A stretch of 64,000 nucleotides of DNA from JAAXHF01 sp963665955 (GCA_965231765.1 OZ246887.1:2418001-2482000); one strand, 5' to 3'. Shown: positions 49,124-57,929, numbered from the stretch's first letter. Notes: a model not told the origin generated them from the letters alone. Numbers and translations: made by a program.

Positions 49124-49687
49124 ATGGCGGCATCGCAAGGAGCAAAAACGGCAAAAGCAGTCCGGAAGCCGACCACAGCCACTAAAAAACCTGCCCAGCG
49201 AACCCAAAATACGAGCCGCACAACATCGAAATCAGCAGCGGCGCGCGTCACGCCTATGGATGACTATGAAGGCGTTCGTCAGATCCTCAGCCGCTATTGC
49301 TTTGCGCTGGACAGTGGCCAGCTGGAAGCGCTCGGCCTCTTGTTTCATCGCGATGCGAGCTTCTCTGTCTCATTTGAGAGCGGGACCACACATCCTGGCC
49401 AGGCAGCGATCCAGGCCTGGTATGAGAAGTTCTTTGCTCAACAACCAGACCAGTTTCGTTTTATGCGGCATAAAATCTATGAGCCTCAGCTGACCATCGC
49501 TGGGAACCAGGCCACATCAGCCGTCTATTTCGACGCTGAATGGCTGCAGCCCGATGGCCGCGTGCATGTGGTTGCCGGTCGGTATGACGATACGCTGCTC
49601 AAGGAGCAAGGGCAGTGGTTTTTTAAGGACCGGGCAATTACTGTCTTGTACAACTATACGCCGGGCAAAGGCCAAGAAGGCATGTAA
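49124..49687 (+). CDS. SnoaL/NTF2-like protein with a basic Ala/Lys/Thr-rich tail
   Basis: Protein of 187 residues. Residues 1-45 are low-complexity (A, K, T, S, R) and probably disordered, like histone H1/PhaF-type tails. Residues 46-180 form an NTF2-like SnoaL domain: DDYEGVRQILSRYCFALDSGQLEALGLLFHRDASF, a FRFMRHKI strand, and GRVHVVAGRYDDTLLKEQGQWFFKDRAI. Catalysis or binding is unknown. An AAAGGAGGG site precedes the ATG. A GST-like gene follows after 31 bp, so the two probably form an operon. Confidence 0.82.
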   Translation: MAASQGAKTAKAVRKPTTATKKPAQRTQNTSRTTSKSAAARVTPMDDYEGVRQILSRYCFALDSGQLEALGLLFHRDASFSVSFESGTTHPGQAAIQAWYEKFFAQQPDQFRFMRHKIYEPQLTIAGNQATSAVYFDAEWLQPDGRVHVVAGRYDDTLLKEQGQWFFKDRAITVLYNYTPGKGQEGM

Positions 49688-49718
49688 CAAGCATACAACA
49701 GGAAGGAATGTAAGTGAT

Positions 49719-50498
49719 ATGGCAAAATATATCAGTGTTGACGAAGCGCGGAAAATGTCCGGACTCAGAGTGGTTCTCTCACCAGGCGTGCCCGGTCCGT
49801 GGAGTGAGGCGGCCAAAGGCATCTTGCATGTGAAAAAGATTCCGTACGTACGTGTTGCCCAGGAGATTGGCGGCGCAAACAAAGAGCTGATTGAGTGGTC
49901 GGCCCAAGCCACGGCGCCCGTCGCTGTCTGGAACGATGAGCCGCCTCGCTCAACCTGGGTAGAGCAGCTGTACTTAGCTGAGCGGCTCGGCCCTGAACCA
50001 GCCCTGATCCCAGCTCATATTGAGGACCGAGCGACGATGTTCGGCTACTGTAACGAAGTGTGTGGAGAGACTGGGTTTGGCTGGTCAAAGCGCCTGATGT
50101 TAGTCCATCCAATCCTGACCGATTCAAACGCCAGCGCTGAAAATAGTGGCTTTGCCAAATACATTGGCGATAAATATGGCTATGAAACCTCAATCGCTGA
50201 AAACGCGCCGCACAAGACGGCAGAGATTATTCAGTTCCTGTGCAAGCGGCTTGAGGACCAGCGGGCCGCAGGCAGCAAGTTTTATATGGGCAATCAGCTA
50301 ACCGCGCTTGATATTTACTCAGCCGCGTTTACCGCCCTGATCAAACCCCTACCAGACGAGCTGTGTCCGATGCCAGCCCCATTCCGAGCCATGTACACAA
50401 ATGCGAATGAAGTGCTGCAAGCGGCGGTCAAGCCGATCCTGTTTGAGCACAGAGATTTTATCTACAACGAGTACCTCGAACTGCCGATCGACTTATAA
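49719..50498 (+). CDS. Glutathione-S-transferase-like protein
   Basis: Protein of 259 residues with a GST-like layout. An N-terminal thioredoxin-like region (about 15-95: GLRVVLSPGVPGPWSEAAKGILHVKKIPYVRV, APVAVWNDEPPRSTWVEQLYLAERL) is followed by an all-helical C-domain with KRLEDQRAAGSKFYMGNQLTALDIYSAAF, the GST N-capping Asp region. It lacks an obvious catalytic Ser/Cys/Tyr at the GST position, so ligand binding or a specialised reaction is possible. The ATG at 49719 follows GGAAGGAATG. A hairpin lies after the stop. Confidence 0.78.
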   Translation: MAKYISVDEARKMSGLRVVLSPGVPGPWSEAAKGILHVKKIPYVRVAQEIGGANKELIEWSAQATAPVAVWNDEPPRSTWVEQLYLAERLGPEPALIPAHIEDRATMFGYCNEVCGETGFGWSKRLMLVHPILTDSNASAENSGFAKYIGDKYGYETSIAENAPHKTAEIIQFLCKRLEDQRAAGSKFYMGNQLTALDIYSAAFTALIKPLPDELCPMPAPFRAMYTNANEVLQAAVKPILFEHRDFIYNEYLELPIDL

Positions 50499-50512
50499 AG
50501 CTCTCGACTCGT

Positions 50513-50540
50513 GTCGGGGCGGTTCATGAGCCACCCCGAC
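50513..50540. terminator. Hairpin between convergent genes
   Basis: Arms gtcggggcgg / ccaccccgac (one mismatch) around an 8-nt loop, between the GST-like gene and the convergent exported-protein gene. There is no strong T-run. Confidence 0.5.
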
Positions 50541-50554
50541 TCAATCTCATCGCA

Positions 50555-51205
50555 TCAGTCTAAAAGCCCAAATAGCGTCGAGAAAGACCGAGATTTCGAA
50601 GCTTGCTTTTCTCTGGCAAGCGTCTCTTCCTTGTCAGGGGGAGCTTGAGCAGACATCGTTTCGGCAGGCGTCTCTTGCGTAGGATCGCTCTCTCTGACAA
50701 GCGCCTTGGTGGGATCGTCCTCTCTGACGATAGTCACTTGCTCGACACTGAGCAGGGTAAGTTTGCGTCTGCGTTGCTGGAACATGGCCTCGATCTGGAG
50801 CGGCGTGCCTGGTTGGGCTTGGGAAATTTTAGACAGCAGATCGCTAGGGCCGATCACATTATAATCAACATTATATTTCCCGGCTTGTTGGAGAATCTGT
50901 CGAGAGTTTACAATATATTCGGGATGATTGACCGCTTTGGCCTCAATCACCTCAAATTGATACGTCTCGCTAAACTTCGCAATGCCAAGGCTGACTAAGG
51001 CGAGGCTATCGGGGTCAGGACGAGAATTAATAAACCCTTTAAACCGGACCTGAAAGGGAGTCCGCGCGTTTTCAGAGGCTGGGTTATCGCCTCCGATGCT
51101 AAAAGGCATAAGCGGAACTTGAGCGAGTGCTGACGCCGCAGTGCTGAGGCTGATCATCACCCCAAGCAGTAACACCACACCAGATTTCCATATTCTCTTC
51201 GGCAT
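50555..51205 (-). CDS. Exported hypothetical protein
   Basis: Protein of 216 residues with a clear signal peptide (1-28, ALA/Q). The mature region has strands such as PFQVRFKGFINSRPDPDSLALVSLGI and YQFEVIEAKAVNHPEYIV. It ends in a charged, low-complexity tail (about 165-216, rich in E, K, T, S). I do not recognise a domain. It lies 35 bp downstream of the cinA-type gene on the same strand, so the two may be co-transcribed. It probably acts in the periplasm. Confidence 0.6.
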   Translation of the reverse strand: MPKRIWKSGVVLLLGVMISLSTAASALAQVPLMPFSIGGDNPASENARTPFQVRFKGFINSRPDPDSLALVSLGIAKFSETYQFEVIEAKAVNHPEYIVNSRQILQQAGKYNVDYNVIGPSDLLSKISQAQPGTPLQIEAMFQQRRRKLTLLSVEQVTIVREDDPTKALVRESDPTQETPAETMSAQAPPDKEETLAREKQASKSRSFSTLFGLLD

Positions 51206-51240
51206 TGCATTCCTCCTGACTTACCAGTCCCAACAGCTTC

Positions 51241-51729
51241 TTATTGCGTCCGGCGCAGATTTATCTCCAGGAGCTCAAGCGCCGCATGAGTAAACGTCCA
51301 CATATTGGCTTCCCGGTTAGAGTGCCGAGTTTCGATAGTACGTGTTTGCTCGACTGGTCCGGCGATGGCGATACAGGCGTGGCCCGCTTCATCACCATAC
51401 CGGTTACCTGTTGGACCGGTCGCTCCCGTTTCACTCAGGCCCCAGGTCGTTCCAACAAAATCCTTCACCCCTTGTGCCATCCGGAGCGCATATTGTTCGG
51501 TACTCGGCCGGATACCCTCAAATGCATCGTCTGAGAGGGAGAGGAGGGTCCGTCTCGCCTCCAAGGTGTAAATTACCCCCCCGCCCACGAAATATTCTGA
51601 GGCGCCAGGAACGGCGACTAATGCGGCAGAGATAAGTCCTCCGGCTGACGACTCGGCCACTGCAATCGTTTGCTTACGTTCTTTGAGCAGTTCACCAACA
51701 GCCTGTCCCAGAGAGGTCAAATCGTACAT
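51241..51729 (-). CDS. Nicotinamide-nucleotide amidohydrolase (CinA C-terminal domain protein)
   Basis: Stand-alone CinA-C/PncC-type amidase of 162 residues that deamidates nicotinamide mononucleotide in the NAD salvage (pyridine nucleotide cycle). Motifs are AESSAGG at 25-31 with the catalytic Ser, VGGGVIYT and the GATGPTG segment around residue 102. The N-terminal molybdopterin-binding-like COG1058 domain of full CinA is absent, as in many bacteria. nadK lies 4 kb away, but not in one operon. Confidence 0.93.
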   Translation of the reverse strand: MYDLTSLGQAVGELLKERKQTIAVAESSAGGLISAALVAVPGASEYFVGGGVIYTLEARRTLLSLSDDAFEGIRPSTEQYALRMAQGVKDFVGTTWGLSETGATGPTGNRYGDEAGHACIAIAGPVEQTRTIETRHSNREANMWTFTHAALELLEINLRRTQ

Positions 51730-52104
51730 AACAGCTCCATCTTTTCTCTATGACTACGACCGAGGTCTATCCCATTACTCGTATCCAAACAAGGTGCGCG
51801 ACACCACCTGGGCGGACGTCTCGACGGACGATTGCAAGAAAAGCCTTGCTCAGCGGCGAAAGAAAAGAAGTCCAAGATGCCAAATGCCATCCCGAATTTA
51901 ATCATCAACGAAAAAAGATCAAGCCTGTTTGGTGTCGTATCATCCGTCCCCTGGTTATGAATTGTCCCCGGTCTGTTTTTCCTGCACGGAAGACCATGCC
52001 GAACGTTTCCCACTCCTCGCCCTCTGCCCCGGATTATGGTAGACAGCCCGAATAGAAAAAAAGCAGGCAGTCTTCCAAAAGACCGCCCTCAAAGGAGAAC
52101 GATT
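51730..52104. other. Intergenic gap (375 bp) between divergent genes
   Basis: Region upstream of both the cinA-type gene and the enoyl-CoA hydratase gene. Open frames of about 100 codons exist on both strands, but their translations lack any recognisable family pattern and look like non-coding sequence. I see no convincing promoter or repeat. Confidence 0.5.
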
Positions 52105-52887
52105 ATGGAAACACGGTACGGAGACCTTGCAGTTACCCTGGCAGACCATGTGGCAACGGCTGAGATTCAGCGCCCACCTAATAACTTTTTTGATACGGAC
52201 CTGATTTGTTCTATCGCCGATGCGTTTGAGGCCTTAGATACAGAGAATGATTGCCGCGCTATCGTGCTGGCGGCACAGGGCAAGCACTTCTGCGCGGGTG
52301 CAAACTTCCATACCGGTCAGGCAGAACGGGATTTGCGCGATACCGGAAGCCAGAATCCACTGTATGCCCAGGCCGTACGGCTGTTTGCGTGTAAAAAACC
52401 AGTTGTCGGAGCCATTCAAGGGGCTGCGATTGGCGGTGGCTTTGGGCTGTCGCTGATGCCCGACTTTCGAGTGATTTGCCCGGAAACACGTTTTGCAGCC
52501 AATTTTACGAAGCTCGGCTTTCATCCGGGTTTTGGCCTGACCTACACACTCCCGCATTTGATTGGCGAACAACGCGCAAACCTCATGTTTTACACCGGCC
52601 GCCGTATTGGTGGTGAGGAAGCATATGCATGGGGTATGGGCGAAGTCCTGACTGAGCAGAGTAATGTACGCAATGCCGCTCTCACGCTTGCCAAGGAAAT
52701 TGCCGAGAGCGCTCCGTTGGCTGTCCAGTCCGTGCGGGCGACCATGCGGGGTGATCTGGCGGCGGCAATTAGGACCGCGACGGATCATGAGTTTAAAGAG
52801 CAGCACTGGCTGCAGAAGACCGAAGATCACAAAGAGGGTTTGAAAGCGGTGGCGGAACGGCGGCCAGGGAACTTTGTGGGGAAGTAA
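52105..52887 (+). CDS. Enoyl-CoA hydratase/isomerase family protein
   Basis: Crotonase-fold protein of 260 residues. The oxyanion-hole segment KHFCAGANFH (about 69-78), the second CoA-binding loop GAIQGAAIGGGFGLSLMPDFRV and the FTKLGFHPGFGLTYTLPHLIG segment are standard. The catalytic Glu pair of classical hydratases is not clearly present (position 2 is His-Pro-Gly), so it may be an isomerase, thioesterase or lyase of the crotonase family. The ATG at 52105 has AAAGGAG upstream. A G/C hairpin follows the gene. Confidence 0.88.
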   Translation: METRYGDLAVTLADHVATAEIQRPPNNFFDTDLICSIADAFEALDTENDCRAIVLAAQGKHFCAGANFHTGQAERDLRDTGSQNPLYAQAVRLFACKKPVVGAIQGAAIGGGFGLSLMPDFRVICPETRFAANFTKLGFHPGFGLTYTLPHLIGEQRANLMFYTGRRIGGEEAYAWGMGEVLTEQSNVRNAALTLAKEIAESAPLAVQSVRATMRGDLAAAIRTATDHEFKEQHWLQKTEDHKEGLKAVAERRPGNFVGK

Positions 52888-52910
52888 CAGATTATTTGTG
52901 GAGTAAGAAA

Positions 52911-52944
52911 GTCCCCCCTCGCCCCTCTTTTTCAAAGGGGGGGA
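52911..52944 (+). terminator. Terminator-like hairpin after the enoyl-CoA hydratase gene
   Basis: Arms gtcccccct and aggggggac (within a run of seven G) enclose a pyrimidine-rich loop ending TTTTTCAA. It lies 24 bp after the stop codon. Confidence 0.5.
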
Positions 52945-53091
52945 CCAGACACGTTTAGCGTTGTGCACCAGCCCGGACGCTCCCGGATACTCCCGAATAC
53001 ATCCAGAGCGCTCGCTGAGGGAGAGCCGAGAGAGGCTCTTCTGCTCTCACGAGCCGCCATATATGGTGTCGTAAGTCGAACGGAGATTTGT

Positions 53092-53625
53092 ATGACAACA
53101 CCCACCGCCCCCCACAATCCACTGACCTGGATTCTCCCCCTGAGTGCTGGGCTAGCCGCTTTCCTGCTGTGGCTTCCGTACGGAAAACCAGCGGCAACAA
53201 CAGCAGCCGATTGGATGACAATGCTGCCTACCACCAATGCCCTGTTTAATGCACTCAGCGCGTGTTGTTTAATCGGAGGATTGCTGAATATTCGGCGCGG
53301 GAACCGAGCCGTCCACATCCGGTTTATGCTGGCCGCAGTGATCTGCTCCACCTTCTTTTTGGTCGGCTATATCGTGCATCACCATTTTCACGGCGACACC
53401 CCATTTCCTGGCCAAGGCTTTATTCGACCAATCTACTTCACCATCCTGATCAGCCATATTGTCCTGTCCGTTATCGCCCTGCCTCTGGTGTTGACGACGC
53501 TCTACTATGCCGCGACAGCGCAGTACCAGACCCACCGCAAGATTGCCCGCTATACGTTTCCAATTTGGCTGTACGTCTCGGTCACCGGAGTGGCGGTGTT
53601 TCTCTTTCTGCAAGCCTACACCTAA
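53092..53625 (+). CDS. DUF420 membrane protein
   Basis: Integral membrane protein of 177 residues with about five helices: LTWILPLSAGLAAFLLW, ALFNALSACCLIGGLL, FMLAAVICSTFFLVGYIV, FTILISHIVLSVIALPLVL and FPIWLYVSVTGVAVFLFL. The HHHFHGDTPFPGQG loop after helix 3 and HRKIARYTFPIWLYVSVTG are typical of DUF420, a family that often accompanies cytochrome c oxidase and may aid its assembly or haem chemistry. No oxidase gene is in the window. The ATG at 53092 has CGGAG upstream; the longer frame does not fit the family. Confidence 0.83.
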   Translation: MTTPTAPHNPLTWILPLSAGLAAFLLWLPYGKPAATTAADWMTMLPTTNALFNALSACCLIGGLLNIRRGNRAVHIRFMLAAVICSTFFLVGYIVHHHFHGDTPFPGQGFIRPIYFTILISHIVLSVIALPLVLTTLYYAATAQYQTHRKIARYTFPIWLYVSVTGVAVFLFLQAYT

Positions 53626-53645
53626 GAAGACCGACAGTAGCTGAG

Positions 53646-54131
53646 CTACAACGGGGTCACTAACAGAGAGTCAATCCGACACGTATCCACAATAACCAGA
53701 CGCTCTTTGAACTTCGGCTGTTCATTTTCAAAGACAATCTGATCTCGGTAGGTGCCGACACTATAGACTTCGGTTGAGCCGTATTGGACGACATCCGCCC
53801 AGGTACGAAAGACGACATAATTCGAACGCGCCGCAATACTGCCATCGGCCTGTGGTGTGAGCAGCAGACTACTGACCTGATGCCGATAAAAATGAGGGCC
53901 GTAAATATTGGCCTGGCGATGCGCAGTCACCCGGTCGCTGAGCATCCCTTGGCTGTCACACGATATCAGCGGAATCGGTAAGCCTTGGTCCAGGTTTTCA
54001 CGCGGCATAACCGTATACAGACACTCCGTCGCAAAAAAACTCGGCCACTCCTCCAGCTCATCCTCATCAATACAGTGCACGTAGGCGTGGATCAGGTCTT
54101 CAACTGCGTAGCGAATCTCTGGTGTTAACAT
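53646..54131 (-). CDS. Aromatic-ring-hydroxylating dioxygenase, beta subunit
   Basis: Small subunit of 161 residues with the NTF2-like fold of ring-hydroxylating dioxygenases. It has an N-terminal helix AVEDLIHAYVHCIDEDELEEWPSFFATECLYTV, TAHRQANIYGPHFYRHQVSSLLL, and strands YVVFRTWADVVQYGSTEVYSVGTYRD and FKERLVIVDTCRID. It stabilises the alpha subunit and completes the alpha3beta3 hexamer. It follows the alpha-subunit gene by 39 bp. No ferredoxin or reductase gene is adjacent. Confidence 0.85.
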   Translation of the reverse strand: MLTPEIRYAVEDLIHAYVHCIDEDELEEWPSFFATECLYTVMPRENLDQGLPIPLISCDSQGMLSDRVTAHRQANIYGPHFYRHQVSSLLLTPQADGSIAARSNYVVFRTWADVVQYGSTEVYSVGTYRDQIVFENEQPKFKERLVIVDTCRIDSLLVTPL

Positions 54132-54170
54132 GGCCTCCCCCTCCCGTTTCGCTTTTCGCTGTCCTTAGTT

Positions 54171-55427
54171 TTATGCGGCGAAGCCCATGACATCACGATA
54201 ATAGTGCCAAAAACCACGAATGGCGGTCTCGGTCAATAAATTCTCTTGATCACTGACGTCATCTCCACCAAAACCAATATAGGATGATGCGTCCTTATCA
54301 CGCCCAATGGCCTGCTGTACGATCTCAGCCGCATGGCCGTCTTCCATTGAGATTAAGCCAGCCGGACCAACAAAATTGGCCTGCTTGAGTCGAATTGCGC
54401 GCAAATCTTCGTCGTCATCTTGATAACCAAAGTAGGTAAAAATCAGCTCAAATTGGTCTGGCGCTTTGGGCAGGATCTGGCGGGTCGCTAGCGTATTCTG
54501 AATTTGCTGCAGCACCAAGCCTGGGAAGATCGTCTGAATCTGGTTTGTGAGGTGTGGCTCCAGCTCTTGGCGCGATTGCAATAAAGAGGGATCAGCTAAG
54601 CCATAGCCCTTGTTATACGTCCGCAGACCAGCGTCTTTATATGCAGCGGTTTCTTGTTCTTCGGTGCGTTTATATGAACGCAGCATATCGTGTCGGCCTT
54701 CCTCATCCATAATCACCCCACCACCCATCGACGAGCGGTACAAACCAAACGTGGTGTGAAACAAATGGAGTAGGCTGGCGTGATACGGATCACGGACATT
54801 CTCAGCGTACAGTTTCCAGTTGGCCCGAATATACTGCCGAGAATATCCCAAGACTTGGATGGGCCGAGCAAACAGCCGATCGAGCCAGGGCCGCATTTGT
54901 GGTCCCAGGTAATCCTCGAGCGAGTGCAATTCGCGGGCAAAGGAGACAAATATGAGCCCCTGATACGAGGCAATATTGAGCTTGTGAAGAGAGTGCTGAG
55001 CGGTATCAAAGTCTGCTCCATAGCCGCCCTTGCCTTCAATACCTTTGCGGAACGGCACACCGATCAGATCACCTTCCAGATTATAGCTCCATTGATGATA
55101 CACACATACGTGAGTGTGAGTGTTACCGCGTGGCTTACGACACACCAAGGCGCCACGATGGGCACAGCGGTTCACAAACGCGTTTAAGCCGCCATCCTTG
55201 CCACGGGTAACAACGATAGGTGTATCGCCAATAAAAGTCGCCTTAAAATCGCCGACGTTAGGAATCTCGGCTTCCAAGCCAACATAGTTCCAGACCGGAC
55301 CACGAAAAAGGCGTTCTTGTTCGCGTTCGTAAATGGCAGAATCGAGAAACACTTGATACGGTACGCGCGTTTCAGCTTCTTCAGGCCATTGGATCTCGAT
55401 AGGCTGTTCGGCAGCTCCGGTCTGCAT
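54171..55427 (-). CDS. Rieske-type aromatic-ring-hydroxylating dioxygenase, alpha subunit
   Basis: Large subunit of 418 residues. The Rieske [2Fe-2S] ligands are Cys88-x-His90 and Cys108-x-x-His111. The mononuclear iron site lies in the segment WKLYAENVRDPYHASLLHLFH, with His residues and a later acidic ligand. The fold and length fit anthranilate/benzoate/terephthalate-type oxygenases that cis-dihydroxylate aromatic acids. The start at 55427 has AAGGAGGGG just upstream on the minus strand. The nearest gene on the other side is nadK, 152 bp away. Electron-transfer partners must be encoded elsewhere. Confidence 0.93.
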   Translation of the reverse strand: MQTGAAEQPIEIQWPEEAETRVPYQVFLDSAIYEREQERLFRGPVWNYVGLEAEIPNVGDFKATFIGDTPIVVTRGKDGGLNAFVNRCAHRGALVCRKPRGNTHTHVCVYHQWSYNLEGDLIGVPFRKGIEGKGGYGADFDTAQHSLHKLNIASYQGLIFVSFARELHSLEDYLGPQMRPWLDRLFARPIQVLGYSRQYIRANWKLYAENVRDPYHASLLHLFHTTFGLYRSSMGGGVIMDEEGRHDMLRSYKRTEEQETAAYKDAGLRTYNKGYGLADPSLLQSRQELEPHLTNQIQTIFPGLVLQQIQNTLATRQILPKAPDQFELIFTYFGYQDDDEDLRAIRLKQANFVGPAGLISMEDGHAAEIVQQAIGRDKDASSYIGFGGDDVSDQENLLTETAIRGFWHYYRDVMGFAA

Positions 55428-55579
55428 GGTGCCCCTCCTTACGCTACGCTGAACGATATACTGGCAATCCAGCAACCCCGTCCAAGAACAGGCAAGAATA
55501 GACTGGATTACTTTCCCATCCTAACACTTTCGGAATATCGGGCAATGGAAGAGAGAAAGGCGAGGAAGGTCCAGTTCAT

Positions 55580-56443
55580 TTAGCGTTCGCCCCAGCGCAG
55601 CTTTTTGCGCAGCACGTCAAAATAGGTCCGATTGGGCGATTTGATCAAGGACACGGTGATGTCAGAGCGTTTGATGCTGATTCGGTCCCCACCTTGCAGC
55701 GAGTGACCTTCTTGTCCGTCTAGGGTCAAGATGACATCTTCTTCGGCCGTCCGCAGAATGACATGGATATCGGTTTGATCCGACAGAATAATCGGCCGGT
55801 TGGTCAGAGTATGCGGGCAGATGGGAGTCAAGACAACCACGCCAACAGCAGGGTCAATGAGCGGACCACCAGCCGATAAGGAATACGCGGTCGAACCCGT
55901 TGGGGTGGCGACAATCAAGCCGTCGGCTTTATAGGTACACAGGTATTGCTGATCGACCCAGGCCTCAAGATCAATGATACGAGCCAGCGCACTTTTATTG
56001 ATCACAACGTCATTGAGAACTTGAAACAGGCCGATCTGTTCACCATCACGAGTCCACGTAGTCTCTAACAGGCTGCGCCGTTCGACCTCAAATTGCCCTT
56101 GCAACACCCGTTCCAGTGTGACCAGCAACTCACTTGTTGTTGTCTCAGTCAGGAAACCAAGCCCGCCCAGATTGACGCCCAGGATGGGGACCTCGCGTTG
56201 ATTTGTCCGCCGGGCGACACTCAAAAGCGTGCCATCACCGCCGAGCACAATAGTCAGGTCTGCGCGTTGCATGATTTCGACCTTGCGCCAGCCGCGATCA
56301 AGGCCCACATCATGACTGGTATCATCCTCAGCCAAAATGGTCTTGTTACGCTGCTGAAGCCAAGCAACGACCTTACAGCCTAAAGCCGCGACTTCTGGCT
56401 GATTACGTTTGATGACAAGCCCGATGTTCTGCATATCTGCCAT
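55580..56443 (-). CDS. nadK: NAD kinase
   Basis: ATP/polyphosphate-dependent kinase that phosphorylates NAD+ to NADP+. The 287-residue length is standard. The GGDGT motif (about 68-72), the GVNLGGLGFLTE loop, the LNDVVINK NE/D motif, and the ADGLIVATPTGSTAYSLSAGGPL segment are all family signatures. The C-terminal DGQEGHSLQGGDRISI matches other NadK proteins. In many bacteria nadK precedes recN; here recN is 52 kb away. It is divergent from rarA. Confidence 0.96.
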   Translation of the reverse strand: MADMQNIGLVIKRNQPEVAALGCKVVAWLQQRNKTILAEDDTSHDVGLDRGWRKVEIMQRADLTIVLGGDGTLLSVARRTNQREVPILGVNLGGLGFLTETTTSELLVTLERVLQGQFEVERRSLLETTWTRDGEQIGLFQVLNDVVINKSALARIIDLEAWVDQQYLCTYKADGLIVATPTGSTAYSLSAGGPLIDPAVGVVVLTPICPHTLTNRPIILSDQTDIHVILRTAEEDVILTLDGQEGHSLQGGDRISIKRSDITVSLIKSPNRTYFDVLRKKLRWGER

Positions 56444-56529
56444 GATGTTTGGTATGGTCTCTTGCCTACCGAATTATCTGCTGAATTGTGGCAACCGGCC
56501 CGCCCTTTTCTGTTGCTATCTCCCTCGCG

Positions 56530-56535
56530 TATAAT
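56530..56535 (+). promoter_or_regulatory. Candidate -10 element of rarA (near-leaderless transcript)
   Basis: A perfect TATAAT at 56530-56535 ends 9 bp before the rarA ATG (56545), so transcription would start almost at the start codon. No Shine-Dalgarno sequence precedes that ATG. A convincing -35 hexamer is not visible. Confidence 0.35.
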
Positions 56536-56544
56536 AAGGCTGCC

Positions 56545-57894
56545 ATGCCGACACAGCACCCAGATTTATTTGCTCATAGTGCCGCAAAGGTGGCGGCCGA
56601 AAAAGCCCCTCTCGCCGAACGTATGCGGCCGCAAACGATTGCAGAGTATGTGGGCCAAACCCAGCTGCTTGGCCAAGGCCGCCTGCTACGCCAAATGATT
56701 GAACGCCAGAGCCTATCCTCACTGATTCTGTGGGGCCCACCAGGCAGCGGTAAGACCACACTAGCAACCCTCTTGGCGCAGGCGATCAACACCCCTTTTG
56801 CATCGTTCTCAGCTGTCCTGTCAGGCGTCAAAGAACTGCGCCAGATTCTTGACGAAGCCCGCCGTCAGCAGCAAATCCATGGCAAGCCGACCGTCTTGTT
56901 CGTCGATGAAATCCACCGCTTTAATAAAGCTCAGCAAGACGCCTTTTTACCCCATGTGGAAAAAGGTCTGATCATCCTGCTCGGCGCAACGACGGAAAAC
57001 CCTTCTTTTGAGGTGATCGCGCCGCTCTTATCTCGCGCCCGCGTTGTTGTCCTTGAGGCACTGAGCCTGGATGACCTCAAGAGTATCCTGATGCGTGCTC
57101 TTCAAGACACTGAACGCGGTCTAGGCTCCCTCGCGTTAACAGCCGCTGACGACGGCCTGGCCTTTCTCGCCGAGTATGCTCAAGGCGATGCCCGGATTGC
57201 CCTAGGTGCGCTCGAAGTCGCCGCGACACTGGCCAGCCAGAAGCAACTCAAGCACCTTGATCTGACCCTGGTTGAAGAAGCCGCTCAGCATAAAGCACTG
57301 CGCTACGACAAAGGCGGTGAAGAGCACTACAATGTCATCTCAGCTTTTATCAAAAGCATGCGCGGGAGCGATCCGGATGCAGCCGTCTACTGGATGATGC
57401 GCATGTTAGAAGCCGGCGAAGATCCGCTCTTTATTGTCCGCCGGATGGTTATTTTTGCGGCAGAAGATATTGGTAATGCCGACCCGCAGGCTTTATCTTT
57501 CGCCCTAGCAGCAAAAGACGCAGTACATTTTGTCGGGCTGCCCGAAGCCCGCATTCCCCTCGCCCAAGCCGCAACCTACCTCGCCACCGCTCCGAAATCG
57601 AACGCTGCCTATACAGCAATGAAAGCTGCGCTCAAAGACGTTAAACAACACGGTGCCCTCCCCGTGCCCTTACACCTGCGCAATGCGCCGACCAAGCTGA
57701 TGAAGGGCCTTGGCTATAGTACAGGCTACCAATATGCCCATGACTACGAAGATGCGAGCATTGACCAGCAGCACCTGCCGGATGCGTTGGCCGAACGGCG
57801 CTACTATCAACCGGGCGACAGAGGATATGAGAAGGATATTCGAGAAAGAATGAAGAGGAAAGGACTGAGTAATGAGGAGAAAAAAAAGGAATAA
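56545..57894 (+). CDS. rarA: Replication-associated recombination protein A (RarA/MgsA AAA+ ATPase)
   Basis: AAA+ ATPase that acts at stalled replication forks, related to clamp-loader subunits. The protein has 449 residues. N-terminal LAERMRPQTIAEYVGQTQLL, Walker A GPPGSGKT (64-71), Walker B LFVDEIHRFNKAQQDAFLPHVE and GATTENPSFEV are diagnostic. The C-terminal tetramerisation domain contains SAFIKSMRGSDPDAAVYWMMRMLEAGEDP and RRMVIFAAEDIGNADPQAL. The last residues are unusually Lys/Glu-rich (RKGLSNEEKKKE). They lie in an arm of an inverted repeat, so the gene end was probably reshaped by a dispersed repeat. Confidence 0.95.
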   Translation: MPTQHPDLFAHSAAKVAAEKAPLAERMRPQTIAEYVGQTQLLGQGRLLRQMIERQSLSSLILWGPPGSGKTTLATLLAQAINTPFASFSAVLSGVKELRQILDEARRQQQIHGKPTVLFVDEIHRFNKAQQDAFLPHVEKGLIILLGATTENPSFEVIAPLLSRARVVVLEALSLDDLKSILMRALQDTERGLGSLALTAADDGLAFLAEYAQGDARIALGALEVAATLASQKQLKHLDLTLVEEAAQHKALRYDKGGEEHYNVISAFIKSMRGSDPDAAVYWMMRMLEAGEDPLFIVRRMVIFAAEDIGNADPQALSFALAAKDAVHFVGLPEARIPLAQAATYLATAPKSNAAYTAMKAALKDVKQHGALPVPLHLRNAPTKLMKGLGYSTGYQYAHDYEDASIDQQHLPDALAERRYYQPGDRGYEKDIRERMKRKGLSNEEKKKE

Positions 57895-57929
57895 GCGGAG
57901 ATCCTTTTCGCTCAGTCCTCATTACTCAG
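57865..57929. repeat. Inverted repeat spanning the end of rarA
   Basis: Perfect 14-bp arms ctgagtaatgagga (57865-57878, inside rarA) and tcctcattactcag (57916-57929), 37 bp apart. The right arm lies just before the ribosome-binding site of the epoxide hydrolase gene. It may act as a stem reducing read-through, or be a dispersed repeat. Confidence 0.65.

Noticed and set aside
51717..52055. Two roughly 100-codon frames on opposite strands between cinA and the enoyl-CoA hydratase gene
   Set aside because: Translations are rich in Cys/Arg/Pro/Ser without pattern, typical of non-coding sequence.
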